64,000 bases of DNA from Buddleja alternifolia (GCA_019426215.1 CM033400.1:18832568-18896567); one strand, 5' to 3'; positions 1 to 12,010 are shown, numbered from the stretch's first letter. The notes: a model not told the origin generated them from the sequence alone. Made by a program: numbers and translations.

Positions 1-780
1 ATTGCAAAAGTGAGTTCCTTCAAAGTGGTCATAACACTTAAAGAAGCATAGTTGACCAACAAGTTAATTAAACAACAAATGTACCTTCCTTGCTCTCACA
101 AGGAGGTTCAGGGCATTCATCTTTCCAGTGTCCGGTCTTGTGACAGTTAAAGCATTTCCCAACACGCACTTGCGATTTCTTCACATCGCCCTTTGCTTGC
201 ATTTTGTTATCCTTTTCTTCTTCTTCCTTTTTGCCTTATTCTTTTTAAAAGCAAGGAGGGGGGGAGTAGTGTTTGCAAGCAAGACAGGTTTCACTTCTTG
301 ACCATTACTTCAGCGGTGCGCAACATGTCCAGTAACTCAGGTAGAGTGGTAACTAGATGGTTCATGTTAAAATCTACTACGAACTAATCGTAGGCAGGAG
401 AGAGTGACTGAAGGACCAAATCAACAGCCAAGTCAGGATTCACCTGTATTTCTATTTCGTTGAGTTTGTTCACCAAGGCAATCATCCTCAACACATGGTC
501 AGATTCCGAAGTCCTTTTAGTCATGCATACTCTAAATAGCTCTCGAGAGATATCATGGCTTTCACGACGTGTCTTAACACCGTACAACTCTTCCAGTGTA
601 TTGACAATCTCAAATGCATATTCCATTGTCTCAGACTGCCTTTGCAACTCATTAGTCATTGAGGCAAGGATGAGACAACGCACATAGATATTGTTTTTGC
701 GCCATTTCTCATGCGCATCGCAGGTAGCCCTTGGAGCACTTGCCTCAGGAGCAAGCTCAACAACTTGTGTCAAGACATAG
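1..780 (-). pseudogene. Copia-type gag fragment, decayed
   Basis: The minus strand reads as part of the capsid (gag) protein of a Ty1/copia retrotransposon. A frame starting near 773 runs to 384 and resembles the UBN2/retrotran_gag family: a SHDISRELFRVCM-like helix and a LVLQSLSPAYD block are visible. A TAG stop at about 384-386 interrupts it, and the same frame continues with FVVDFNMN, as expected for this family. A CCHC zinc knuckle (C-F-N-C-x4-H-x4-C) lies at about 111-160 in another frame, so at least one frameshift is also present. No protease, integrase or reverse transcriptase follows within the window, so this is a broken piece cut by the window edge. Family identity is fairly sure; which element it came from is not. 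Confidence 0.75.
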
Positions 781-929
781 TCAAGACTCTCTCAGATTGC
801 AGTACCAATTAGGGAAGTTCAGGCCAGTCAACTTATTAGACTCAAGGATTCAAGACTCTCATACAGGTTTGAAGAATATCCTTCCAGCGATGTGAAAGTC
901 TACCTTAAAATTTGCCTTATTTCTGGGTG

Positions 930-1270
930 AAAGAAGCAAAAAGTTAGAAGGACCTTGGAGCAGATATTTGTGTGATTAAGGAGCTTAAGTCATCCTTTGT
1001 ATTATCTACCCAATGAACCTTACAAACTCTTATCTTTATTTATTACTTTCAGTCTTTACTTTCCATTCAAAATCATGTTGAAAGCATACAAGTTGAAAAA
1101 TATTGAATGAAACTAAGCAACTAAGAAGTAACCTTTTCAACACTTCCAAAATATTTCAAAGAAGAAGACTTAAAAAAAATTCGCTGCACAACTCTTAATA
1201 CAAGCGCTTTAAACTTGATCATACTTTGATCAAGCGACCAAATCTTGCATCTGAAATTATCTTTTAAACT
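930..1270 (+). repeat. Fragment of a Sirevirus-like LTR
   Basis: The stretch contains a 'TGTGTGATTAAGGAGCTTAAG' type word, then an 'ATGAACCTTACAAACTC' type word and a 'TTCGCTGCACAACTC' type word, in the same order as the 3' half of the solo LTR at 23355-25204 and the LTR at 49541-51024. It has no recognisable LTR ends, so it is a remnant. The flanking 781-929 and 1271-1440 hold nothing I can assign. Confidence 0.45.
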
Positions 1271-1444
1271 TTTTTCAAATTTTAGTGAGAGAATTAAAAA
1301 TTTTAAGAAGATACGAAACTATCGCTCTTAAGTCTAGAGAGTGAGTGAGCTCAGAGCGCTAGAGAGTGCAAACATAGGGGACAAACAGTGCACAAAGAAT
1401 TTTTCGCTAATGTTTGTTTTTAACATATCAGCTGGATTTGCTTA

Positions 1445-1975
1445 GGCCTTGTTTGTTTATGTTTTCAAATTCCATTTTCAATATCATGAATCACAAAATT
1501 CTAAAAATTCTTAACACAAACCATTTTCATCTAAATTCTACTTTTTTTAATTTAACTTTTTCAATCCCCCATATATACTTATCACTCACTATATCAATCA
1601 TTTCACACATTTATCAATCAACATCATTTCCTCCAATCATTACTTTTTTATTCAATCTTCCACTTTTACTATATATTAATAATAAATTTCAAATTTCAAA
1701 ATATATTAATATTAAATTAACTTTATATATCTATCTATCTTATTCTATTATTTATTTATTCACATAATCATTACACAAATAACTAACTCAATCATTTAAC
1801 TCATCATACATCAACCAATTATTATTGATTTGACACATTTTACAAATCTCAACTACCATTTAAAAACATAAACAAATACAATATTCATCACATCAATTCT
1901 CATACAAATCTATGTAATACGTATTTCCCAAAAAAAATTTAGGATTTTATTTCAAAAAGACAAACAAACAAAGCC
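1445..1975. mobile_element. Tourist-like MITE (PIF/Harbinger type)
   Basis: The ends are imperfect inverted repeats: GGCCTTGTTTGTTT on the left and AAACAAACAAAGCC on the right. They are flanked by the trinucleotide TTA on both sides (1442-1444 and 1976-1978), the target duplication typical of PIF/Harbinger elements. The 531-bp interior is AT-rich with no coding capacity. It lies about 340 bp upstream of the IST1-like start codon. The reading frame through it is a chance frame. Confidence 0.7.
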
Positions 1976-2118
1976 TTAGGATTCCATCATAGCAAAAGCA
2001 TTCATGCGAAGTAAGCCTGCAACGGCTCTTTGTCCCATAAATCATAATAATTATATCCGTAGAGAGACCATTTTCAACAAAAGCGGCCGTCAGGTCATTC
2101 CGATTGGATGGCTGCTCC

Positions 2119-2150
2119 CACGTCATAACAAATTCTAATTTTATATATTA
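2119..2150 (+). promoter_or_regulatory. Putative promoter of the IST1-like gene
   Basis: An ACGT-core element (CACGTCA, 2119-2125) is followed by a TATA-like stretch (TTATATATTA, 2141-2150), about 160 bp before the ATG at 2311. The intervening leader has a CTT-rich tract (about 2225-2244), common in plant 5' UTRs. Placement is by motif only. Confidence 0.4.
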
Positions 2151-2310
2151 AATAGTAAAAATACTTTCCTTTCAATTCGACCGTTGTACTCTCCTCTACT
2201 GCACCTCCTCCTTCCTTCCTCTCTTTCTTCTTCTTCTTCTTCTCGGCCAGTAGTTGTGTATCCCACCATTCCTATTCTTATACAAAAGGAAAGACAAGTG
2301 GAGAGAAAAG

Positions 2311-5300
2311 ATGAATGTGAAGAGCGCCGCTAGTAGCAACTGGAAGAAGGCCACGAAGATGGGTCTCGCCGCGCTCTTCCGCAATGGCTTCAACTCCTCC
2401 AAATGGTCTGTGATTTGATTTTCATTATTATTATTAGTAGTAGTAGTAGTAGTAGTCGCAGTAGTATTATTTCTTCCTGATCTGCATTTCCTGCCTGAAC
2501 TGAACCCATTTCTACATTTCTATATATTTTGCTATTGATTGAGAGAGAATAAATGGACTGGACTATTTCTTCTTCTTCTTCTTCTTCAGTAAAACAATGG
2601 CGAAAATGGCGGTGGCAAGAATTAAACTTCTCAGAAACAAGAGAGAGGTGGTTATAAAGCAGATGAGGCGTGACATTGCTATGCTCCTCGAATCCCGTCA
2701 AGATGCCACTGCTCGTATTCGTGTAATTTCTCTCTCTCTCTCTCTACCACTTTTTTTTTTCTCATTCTCATTCTTAATTTTTCACCAATTTATATTTATC
2801 TCTGTTTGTCAATTGGAGAGGCACCTTTTTTTTTTGGGGATTGAAGCGTGGATTCAGTTCTAGGTTAAGGGTGGTGGATGAAAGTTTTAGAAAAAAAATC
2901 TGTATGTAACACAGAATCACAATGGAAGAAGTTAAGGGTGCAGCAAATTTTCATTTTTAAATGAAAAAGGGTACACAGGAAATTTGCATTGTGGAGGGCC
3001 CTGAATCTGATTCACTCCATTAGCCCCTGGATGTAAGTAAGTATAAAGCCCAGAGTTTTAGTGATTGGGTTATTGCTCTGATTTAAATGAGAAGGTGCAT
3101 GCTCCCTTGGCTGGCTGATAACTACTGAAATCACACCCCATTTTCAGCACAGGGATTTTCTTTTTTCTCAAATACTAATTTAAACCGAATGTGATGTGTT
3201 TGTTGGCAAGTGTTACGAAAAATTTCTGTACATTTATATTTCGAAGAAGGTTTTTTAGTTTAAATATATTCTGCTATTCATTTAATTGAAGTATGGTCAG
3301 CTGAAGTTTATCCTGGGGTATACTGGTTGGATAAGTTTTGTAGAACTGAATCCAGGTCCACAATCCTGGGGTACTGGTTGGGCTCATTTCCAATGAACCT
3401 TTAAGCCGTTCAGCACCGTCATTTCAAATTATCTTGCTAGAATTCCCTATCTGCACTCTGTAGCTCTATATTCATTGAAAAATGAATCTCTCTTTCTCTC
3501 TCTCTCTCTCTCTCACAACACACACACACACACATACCTTCACTCACTCACACACATCGTGCACTTTGCCACTGCCCCTTCATGCACAAGACAATGTATT
3601 TAATTGAACTAAAACCCTGTAAAATATGTGATTGTTCAGTAGTTTATTGATGGATGCTACAGAAAATATCAGGTTGGTCTCAATTGAAGGATGGTAATGG
3701 ATTGGTTGCATAAGAAAATGGATTCATGTTAATGTGGCTTATAATGAATTGAGGTGCCGTTTGTTTTATTGAAATTTAACATGTTTGTTCTAAGATGGAA
3801 ACTTTTAGCAGCAATCAAACATCAACATACTGAAGAGTTCAAATTAAGTTTCTCTCCATTAGAGAGAGGGATCATGAGTTCATGGCTCTTAATCCTTTTT
3901 CCAAATGCATAACTTCTCCTAACAAGATATTCCAAATTACATGAATTGTTTAGTGAATAGATGTCAGATATATTCATTCCAAATTCATTTTTCCGGCTTA
4001 ATTTGGATTTTTAATTGACCTCGAGTTGACACAAGAAAAAAAAGGCAGAAAAAAATATGGTTATTCAATTTCATGACCTCTTTTCATCCTCTATCAAGTA
4101 CGGAATTTACTTCTAGATTATGGCTAGTCTTTGCGTGTTCACTTTAACTGGTTGAGAATGTTGATGTGCTTAATTAACTTTCCTCTTAATGAATATTATA
4201 GAACCAAGTATTTTTGTTCTGGTGCAAAATATTTAGAGCTACATACATTCTGAGTCAATAGATGGTGTATAATGTGTCTAAAAGTGTTGTATTGGACTTC
4301 ATTTAACTCAGATGTCTTGTCGCCTCTTACCAATGCTTTCTCACATTTTTGTAGGTTGAACATGTTATAAGAGAACAGAACATTATGGCTGCAAATGAGT
4401 TGATTGAGCTTTTCTGCGAGCTAATCGTGGCCAGACTTTCTATTATTGCGAAGCAAAGGTGTCATAAATAAGTCATTTGATGTCAGTACCATATTTTGTA
4501 CAAATAATCGAAAATGGCTGATGTTATGGTTTTCAACTTTGCCAGAGAATGCCCAGCTGACCTCAAAGAAGGGATATCGAGTTTAATATTTGCAGGCCCT
4601 CGATGTTCAGATATTCCTGAGCTATTGTCTATTCGAGATGTTTTTCAGAAGAAATATGGGAAAGATTTTGTATCTGCAGCTACTGATCTACGACCCAATG
4701 CTGGTGTGAATCGCATGGTACGAGTCGCAACTTTGTGTCGTTCATTTGTGAAATGTAGGTTAATTCAGAATTCTAAGTGGATCAAGTAGCAGTATTTAGG
4801 ATCTTTTTCATTGTGAATGCTTGCTCGTTTTCAGGCTATACAATTTTAGGGCTAATTACACCGGAGTCCCCTTTTAGTTAGGGTGAATAGTGAATACCAG
4901 CAGCTCCTTCCCTGTAGTAATGAAAATTGGAGTGACCTCCCTTGATAGTGATATCGGTTTAAAAAATTACCCTTCGTTAGTATAAGTGCACGGAAATACT
5001 TTTATTTCATGACCAAATTTTGTGTGATCCTCCCATTTGCGACTCTGTGGACCCCATTGTTTTATTTTGTAATTTGTTTACATAAATACCCTTGCATTGC
5101 CAGGGGCTACTGTCATTTATAAGTTAAAAGGGACGAAGAAGAGTGGCTTTGATAGGTGGTGCATTTGTAGATAATTTTCTTTCGTTTTCCATCCCATCCA
5201 ATTTGAAAGAGATAAATTTGTTAGATAACATGGCTGAAGTGCAAGGAATAAAGTTCTTATACACATAAGAACTAAGAAGGCTTATCTGCTTATGTACCAT

Positions 5301-7276
5301 GACTGAACCAAGACTCCTTGCATTCTGTAGGCCCAACGAGGTTCTAGAGATGTAATCTAAATTTTATTCGGATCTATTAACACAAGAAAATGCATTGACT
5401 TATTGGGATCCTGTTGACCCGTGTGTTCATTGTCTTCATCGGTGGTAGTATTAACTAGTTTATTAGGCACTAATAATTGTGTAAGTCAACCAATTTTTTT
5501 TAGAGATGACAACATCATGCAATATATAAATGCAATTGTTCACCAATATATATATATATGCAATTGATTTTGTTTCTTTTCACATTTGTAGAGTAATGTG
5601 ATTGAAATTATGCCCCGACTGTATTATTTCTTCATTGTATGTAGTTACTTGTGATCTATTAAAACTTTAGACCAAAAAGCTTCCTCGCCTCAGACATACA
5701 AAACAATGTTACAAGCCTCGTTGCTAAAAAAGTTTCTTAACCATCACTGCATGATCAAACTAGCACAGATATGCCTGTTTATGAAACTGAGGGACTATGT
5801 CATTCACTACCGCGATCAGTCTCTGCAAAAAAGATATTTATCACTATGTTAATTTGTTAACCATGCCCCATGTATGATATAATAACATTACATACTCACA
5901 CTTGCAGCATTACATACACAAGTTGTGCACAAAATTGATTTTATGTTTGTAAACATTGCACATGCCCCTTATTTAACAACACACTCTTGAAATTATAAAA
6001 AATTCTACCTTCAGAAGTAAAAATACACTGAAGTACAAAAACTGAATTTCATATTGTTCTTTTTCTTTATTTTACGATTTTAGCCGAGTACATTTTAGAC
6101 ATTTCTGGAGTTCCATCACTGTTGACCAATGTCCATTAATTAGAGGGAAGTCATTGCAATTTCCATTTCCCGAGGGTAGGAGTTGGTAATTACCCTATAC
6201 ATGCCATATTATTGATTGTTGTACTGGATATTGTATCATCCAGAGAAGGCTTGCATTTGAACAATTGTTTTTCGTTGCAGCTTATAGAAAAGCTCTCTGT
6301 CAAGACTCCATCAGGTGAAACAAAATTGAAAGTTATGAAGGAAATAGCGAAGGAGTATCAGGTTCAGTGGGACACAACAGAATCTGAAGAGGAGTTGCTG
6401 AAGCCACCAGAAGAGCGTATTGTAACTCTCTCTCTTACACACACACACATATCAACCCAATAGCCACTTTTATATCCTCTCATAATCTCTCCCCTGTTTA
6501 TTTTTTGTTTTAGGAAGGACCTAACAAGTTTGTAAGCGCCACAAGTTTGCCTTTGAAACCAGTTCCAAAGCAATCTCTTGAGCCAAATAATGCAACAAAC
6601 AGGTAGTTAAGTTACTTTATGACATAACCATGAAATTCATGTCTTGCCTCCTCTGTTACGTTGGGGGGCTGCACTAAACAAATATTAACCGGAAGCTTAT
6701 TCGTCCATATTCACCCGCAAATTCCTATTCTTGAACAGAGGTCAAAGCAATATCATGAATGTTCAAGACCTGGCATCAGTTGCTGGAGTGGCTGCTGAAA
6801 AAGCAGTTGCTGCAGCTCAAGCAGCTGCCTTTCTAGCCGCCTATGGAGGAGGCGCACAGATGTCTCAGTCTGATGACCAAAGGATTATGAAGACAAATAG
6901 TTCTCAACATTCGCATTCTTCCAGTGTACAAAATGAGCAAAGTGTTAATGATGATAGTAGAAAGATGTTGAGAAGACAGAGCTACAATTGTCAGAGAGCA
7001 CACACAGATATCAAATTTGATGATTCAGACTGTGATGAAGAAGTTGAGATGGAAGAACCACCGAAAAATAATAGAAGGCATAGCTACAATGTTCCACCTG
7101 CACAACCCGATATCAGATATGATGATTCTGAATACGAGGATGACGCGGACGAGGTGGGGCCGCCTCACCGACCAGCGCCACAAGTTCCAGTGGGGCGTGT
7201 TCATCCCAAGTTGCCTGATTATGACACACTCGCTGCTCGCTTCGAATCTCTGAAGCATCACAAGTCACAAACCTAA
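2311..7276 (+). CDS. IST1-like protein (ESCRT-III/VPS4 regulator), 7 exons
   Basis: Seven exons join cleanly: 2311-2405, 2590-2722, 4355-4458, 4546-4717, 6281-6421, 6514-6602, 6739-7276. All junctions are GT-AG and the frame gives 423 residues. The IST1 domain spans about residues 10-180, with the family words KCKTMAKMAVARIKLLRNKR (exons 1-2), ANELIELFCELI (exon 3), ECPADLKEGISSLIFAGPRC and DLRPNAGVN (exon 4). IST1 proteins are known to bind ESCRT-III/CHMP1 and VPS4 on endosomes and to act in multivesicular body sorting. Exon 7 encodes a low-complexity tail with an Ala-rich block, a tandem 34-residue repeat (6971-7174) and a final HPKLPDYDTLAARF motif usual in plant IST1-like proteins. The start is the first ATG after a CT-rich leader. 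An AATAAA lies at 7505-7510. The gene looks intact; the exact paralogue is not determined. Confidence 0.93.
3486..3534. repeat. Compound (CT)n/(CA)n microsatellite
   Basis: A TC tract passes directly into a CA tract inside intron 2 of the IST1-like gene. The rest of this 1.6-kb intron (2723-4354) holds nothing I recognise. Confidence 0.85.
4850..6193. mobile_element. Possible inverted-repeat element in IST1 intron 4
   Basis: The left edge reads GGGCTAATTACACCGGAGTCC. The right edge, read on the other strand, begins GGGTAATTACCAACTCCTACC. The edges are thus similar but imperfect inverted ends enclosing about 1.3 kb of non-coding DNA. I cannot fix a target duplication. Intron 4 itself runs 4718-6280. 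Confidence 0.3.
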
Positions 7277-7465
7277 ATTGATGCTCGTTTTGCGCACTTT
7301 AGTGCTTGTTCATGCATGTTTTGCCATGGATATATATAGTATACAACCTAATGAGCTGCTTTGTTTATATGATCAGATTTTGGGAGAATTTTCAGGCCAT
7401 TTAATGTTATCCAGTGTAGCCTGTTGTAGTGGACATCCTGGAGGATGGAGTTTATATTAAATTTC

Positions 7466-7468
<3 letters not shown>

Positions 7469-7500
<32 letters not shown>
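7469..7500. repeat. (AT)n microsatellite
   Basis: An uninterrupted AT run in the 3' flank of the IST1-like gene, just before an AATAAA at 7505-7510. The following 7511-7960 has no recognisable gene; it includes a short TA/CA tract at about 7755-7777 and probably the B3 gene's upstream region. Confidence 0.85.
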
Positions 7501-7502
<2 letters not shown>

Positions 7503-8190
7503 CAAATAAATTTGGGCATTCTTTAATTTTTTTAACTCTCCATATAGCCACTAATTTTCTGGGTACGAACGGAAGTCACGTATGGTTGCGCAACATCGAT
7601 CTACAAATTATAGGAACATTATTGACTTTTATATTTTACCCTCTCGCACACCTAGTTTTATTTTAGTGGAAAAACTTAAAACTAGAAAATGTCAAGAGCT
7701 CTCTATTGCCTCCTGAATTATTTCTTTTTCCTTTGGCAAATTTTTCTGTCTCAATTATATATATATACACACACACTAGTGGACAGGCCAGCACCGCGCG
7801 TATGTGCGGTGCACCGTGCCCATAATACTTCTTTTTTTAAGCCAAAATACCCAAAATGCCTTCGCTAGTATTTTTCTAAACCTAAACTACCCTCTTAACT
7901 CCCGAATTTCGCCCAACTCCAAAATCGATTTCTCACATCCTTCGCACTCCCACCACCTAAAGGCCTTGACGTTTTTGAACCGCAGCGAATCCAGAGTTGA
8001 ATTCATCAAGGTAAAAGATTTCATTTATTTTGTTTGATTTTTTTTGTTTTGTTTCATAAGATTCACAAACCACTGGGGGTATGCGGGTATGCGATTTTGC
8101 AAATACCGTGATAACCCTATCTGTTGTTTTCACGATTGTATATTTCACCTTGGTAAATCATATCATCCTCATTTTTTTGATCGTAGGATA

Positions 8191-8633
8191 ATGGCTCGAA
8201 GTAGGGTCCTCGCTCGCGATTTCTTCAAAGTCTTGGTACTTGATTGGCACCGGGACGACTAGTGAGACGAATTTGTCGATAAATTTTATTTTATCCTATT
8301 TTTTGTGTTGGGAAGCTTTCTTTGTTTTGGAAGAAACTTCCCCCCACTTTTGTGGCCAACGCTGGACAGAGTGCAGGCAAGCGCCTAATAGTTTACACAA
8401 TCGTGGGGAATTTTTTTTTATATATTCACAAAGGCCAGTACGGGCTTGTGTTCAATGGTCCTCAATGGCAACAGTTTATCGAAGCGCATAGACTGGACGG
8501 GGTGTATTATCTGGTGTTTACACATGAAAGTTGCTTGAAATTTTTAACAAAGGTGTTCGATACTTTATTTTGTGCGAATTCTTGTGGAATTGTCAGGGTG
8601 AAAGCTGAGGTTACAATCACAACCATCCACTAA
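8191..8633 (+). CDS. B3 DNA-binding domain protein (REM-like), N-terminal part
   Basis: A 5' UTR exon appears to end at 8010 (AAG before GTAAAA), with an acceptor at 8185-8186. The ATG at 8191 opens MARSRVLARDFFKVL. Taking 8236-8315 as an intron (GTACTT to GGGAAG, with a T-rich acceptor) joins phase 0 to LSLFWKKLPPTFVANAG and restores a standard plant B3 fold: FFKVL, the LPPTFV strand, then WQQFIEAHRLDGVYYLVFTH near 8465-8530. B3 proteins of the REM type are plant transcription factors or DNA-binding proteins in the nucleus. Without splicing, a stop follows the first exon, so the intron is essential. The frame ends at 8633, giving about 120 residues, but the gene may splice onward. B3 is well supported; the full gene model is not, and it may be a recent pseudogene. 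Confidence 0.6.
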
Positions 8634-9660
8634 TAGCTTATGTAGGTTGATTTCTTACCACATGACTAATTCATCTGTCTCATGCAGGCGAGGTGTGTAC
8701 TAAGTTTGGGGATCCTGTGCTCTGGACGCGGCATGGGCATTCTTTTGTGTATCAACCAGAGAAGGTCCAATTTTGCTTCATTTTAGATAGTCTTAGAATA
8801 TATTTATACACGCAAGAGGTACTTGTTAATCATTGTACTTGCACTATTTAACCACACCCTGTTATTTATTTTTTATTTTTTTTAGTAAAAACCAACAGCA
8901 TTCAGCGCCAATTTTCAATTGTAAGGATTTTATTAAAGTCATGTTTCTTGGATGCAAAGAGGATTAGGTAATTTGATATAATAAGCATATTTTTGCGAAG
9001 GTGAAAAAAATGTTGAATTTAGTGTTTCTTATGTAATACATATATATATCTCATGCACAAGACCAACTAAACACTCATGCTTCACAGAAGACTGCCTCCA
9101 AAATTTGCAAGAAGATCTCAGCTAGTAGACGGGGATTGCATACAAGAGAAAACTATGATTGGCATATATAGTTTATGAGTGAAAAAAAAATGAATCAAGG
9201 ATTGATTTTCTGCGAACATTATTGAAGAGAATTCAGCCGTGCACATCAGATTACAGAAGGCTGTTCCTGGTTTTTAGTCATCAAGATACCACAAGTTTCA
9301 CTGTCAATATTTTTGACATTTCCTACACACCCTATCTGTGTGGCCAGTCTGCAATGATGATGGAAGGTGCATGGCATTTTGCAAGTTAAATATATTCGAA
9401 TTGACATCATGCTGTAAATCTATTTAGCATTTCCTTTTTTCTTGATGCAGAAGACAAGGGAGAATACAGTCAGTCCATCCAACAAAATCTTATTACCAAA
9501 AGCGCAACAAACATCAAGGAGTTGCATAGGTTTCAACCACCGATGGAGTTCAGTATTTGCATTCCGCAATCTAGCGCTTTTAATTATTGTTTTTCTCATT
9601 TTTCCAGGATAGTACGTCGCTGACCATAAATTTTCATGTCATTTTGAATGCGAAACATAG
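8634..9660 (+). other. Interval between the two B3-like parts
   Basis: No complete gene is seen. After a plausible acceptor (ATGCAG) near 8686-8689 there is a short open stretch containing FGDPVLWTRHGH-like codons, ending at AGAAG/GTCC near 8764; it could be an internal exon of the B3 gene, but its frame is ambiguous. The remainder is AT-rich and intron-like. Confidence 0.3.
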
Positions 9661-9927
9661 AACCCTAATTGTTCTTGTTGCACGTGGCAACACGTCCCAA
9701 CAATTGCCTCACAGAACCTTTGGATAGCATGCAGAAGTAAAGCGATGTTGGTTGTTGATGATGATCTTGCGAATCCAAGCCCGGTAAACTTTAAGTGGAT
9801 TATCAAAGATAGCCAGAAGAGATCACTTGCACTCGCGGAAGGATGGCTGAAATCTGCCAAAAAATATACCAAAGAAGGCGCGATGATGTATGTTCATTTC
9901 AATTATGGAGGGGGTGGGGTGACATAG
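9661..9927 (+). pseudogene. Second B3-like domain, probably frameshifted
   Basis: From 9745 the frame reads DLANPSPVNFKWIIKDSQKR followed by a GW and an EGAMMYVHFNY-like end. This matches the usual second half of a plant B3 domain: a W in mid-domain, an arginine-rich strand, the GW before a helix, and a final hydrophobic strand. The first half seems to lie in another frame just upstream (about 9620-9725, with LPHRTFG then a TAG), so one frameshift or an unrecognised small intron separates the two halves. Two-domain B3 proteins are common in plants, and this sits about 1.2 kb after the first B3 part on the same strand. The similarity is weak and was judged by eye only. Confidence 0.35.
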
Positions 9928-10589
9928 TAACGTTGGATGTTAGTATTGTTAGGGGAAGGCAGTGATTTGTATGAAACAATTTTTTTGTATAGCTTGTACA
10001 AGTAGATAAGATTTCACATGTTTTTCTGCATTTCTTGCAGTTTTTGTATGGGTGGAAAATACAATTTATGTCTTAGCCTCTTTGGTAAGAAATGCCATAG
10101 GTGGTCATGCTCATGAATTTTAGACGCGCACAGATGTGCAAACAACATATCCTAATTGACCAATTTGCTGTGCAATTTTAGACTATCAAATAATTGGTAT
10201 AACCCAATGGAACACCTACCATTGTGTATTAAATACAACTGCTGGATTATAGCACAGTGCATGAATGGAACTACCAATTCTCACGATATATGATTATTTT
10301 GTTTCTAGGACCTGAGATGTCATGCCTGGAAAGAATATTACCCACTATACTTTGATATACACATGCACTCTAGGAGAGTCATACAGTGGCATATGTTCTG
10401 TATAGCCTGGTAGTATAGTGGAACAGATGGCATTGGAAGGAATTCATCCAGGGCATTAAACCTAGTATATCCTATGTTGTTGCAAGAATCTAAATGATCG
10501 ATAAAAGCCTTTGATCAAAGCAAATGTCTAAGAAGGGGGATTCGTGGTCCCTACTTAGAAGACTGGATCATTAGATGTGACTAAAGGTT
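9928..10589. other. Non-coding flank, nothing recognised
   Basis: AT-rich DNA downstream of the B3-like region. I see no open frame of note, no RNA gene and no paired repeat ends. Confidence 0.6.
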
Positions 10590-11001
10590 CTCAAATTCTA
10601 TTTCAGTGTATTTTTATTTCATTTTCAATCGTCATTTTCTAAAATGTATGGGGGGATGAGTTTTTTATTTTGTGTGAGAAAAGTGAGAAAAATAGGCGTG
10701 TTGGGTTATATTTTTAAAAATTGTTGAAATTGGTGATTGTGATGTATGAAATGATTGAAAAGTAATGATTAGATGAATTGCATTATATTTAAAAATTTTA
10801 AGGAGATGAGAGAGAAAAGTGATAAAAAGAAATTGTGAGATGAGTGATGTAAAATGTAATTTTAAAGAAATAATAGAAATTTATTAAACGAGAATGAAAA
10901 TGAGAATATTTTCAGTTAAAAATTGTATAAAGTGTGTATTTTCATTTTCAAATGAAAATGAAAATGAGAAAAGTGATTTGAAAACACAAACAAACAGGGC
11001 C
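10590..11001. mobile_element. Tourist-like MITE, one end clear
   Basis: The right end AAACAAACAGGGCC followed by TTA (11002-11004) matches the ends of the MITE at 1445-1975. A 28-bp palindromic word of ATTTTCATTTTC type lies at about 10938-10966. The left inverted end is not recognisable, so the element is truncated or diverged and the left limit is approximate. Confidence 0.5.
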
Positions 11002-12010
11002 TTAGGGTTTCGACCATCGCCACACCCTAAACCATAGACGGGAAAAAGATGAAGGGATTCGACTCACATGAAGATCGTAACTAGGATAGGTTTTGCTTTC
11101 TATCTTTAACACCTAGGAAGACGTGGGGACGTTGCTAGGCATCGATCCACGACCAATAGGCGCCTTGAATTAATATGGTGAAATTAGTTCAAGATCTAAT
11201 AAACTATTTGGATAATTAATTTAGCCAATGAAAAAGGACTTATTGCTAGCTTGTTAATGAGTCTAAGGGGTCACACACTTAACTTAGTGTAGTACCTATT
11301 AGCTAATTAATTCTATGAGACTTAGTGGAGAAATTAATTAATTGAAATTATTTAATTTGAGAAAGGAGTGAAATTAATTAAGTGGACTTAATTAATTGTA
11401 GTCTCTAATTTAATGGGATGTTAAATTAAGTGAGAGACAAATTAATTAGTGAAATAATTAACTAAATGAGAAAAGATTAATTAAGTTGGGCTTAATTAAT
11501 TAATTGAGTCATAATCTACTTAATAAAGTCATTGGACTTGTTTTAAATTAAATTGACTTGAGCCCAATTTTAACGAGGAGAGAAAAAGAAGACAAGGCCC
11601 ACTAGGCCATGAATGATCTAGTGGGCCTCCTCTACATGAGGGGAACAGATTCCAATCTCTTCTCCACCAAGTCATACGCCTCTTTCACCAAAAGGAGGTG
11701 GAGAATTATCACTCTCATATTTTCACAGCAAAAAGAAGAATAAGAAATCATTTTTCTTTCACTCAAGAAGCCATGAGTTCGTCATCTTCTTTGCTAGCAC
11801 TGATAGAAGAAGATGAGGGTACAAGCTAAGGTGTGGATACACTTGGAGGTGTCAATTCAAGCACTAAAAGTAGGTATATTCTACGTTTTTCTTCTATGAG
11901 GTAAACGTGAATATTACTATATAGATTATTATTGAATCCGATGGTACCATATCAACTTATCCTTAATTTGGTGAGGCATTTTTTGTTTTTTTTGTTTCCA
12001 CTGCGCGCAT

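Noticed and set aside
1414..1767. Ile/Tyr-rich 117-residue frame that could pass for a membrane protein
   Set aside because: It is AT-rich MITE interior, low complexity, with no conserved motif.
7025..7261. Antisense frame opposite the last IST1-like exon
   Set aside because: A shadow of the acidic/basic coding exon on the other strand.
7804..8037. Open frame before the B3 gene
   Set aside because: It reads through a probable 5' UTR exon and a splice donor at 8011; composition is not protein-like.
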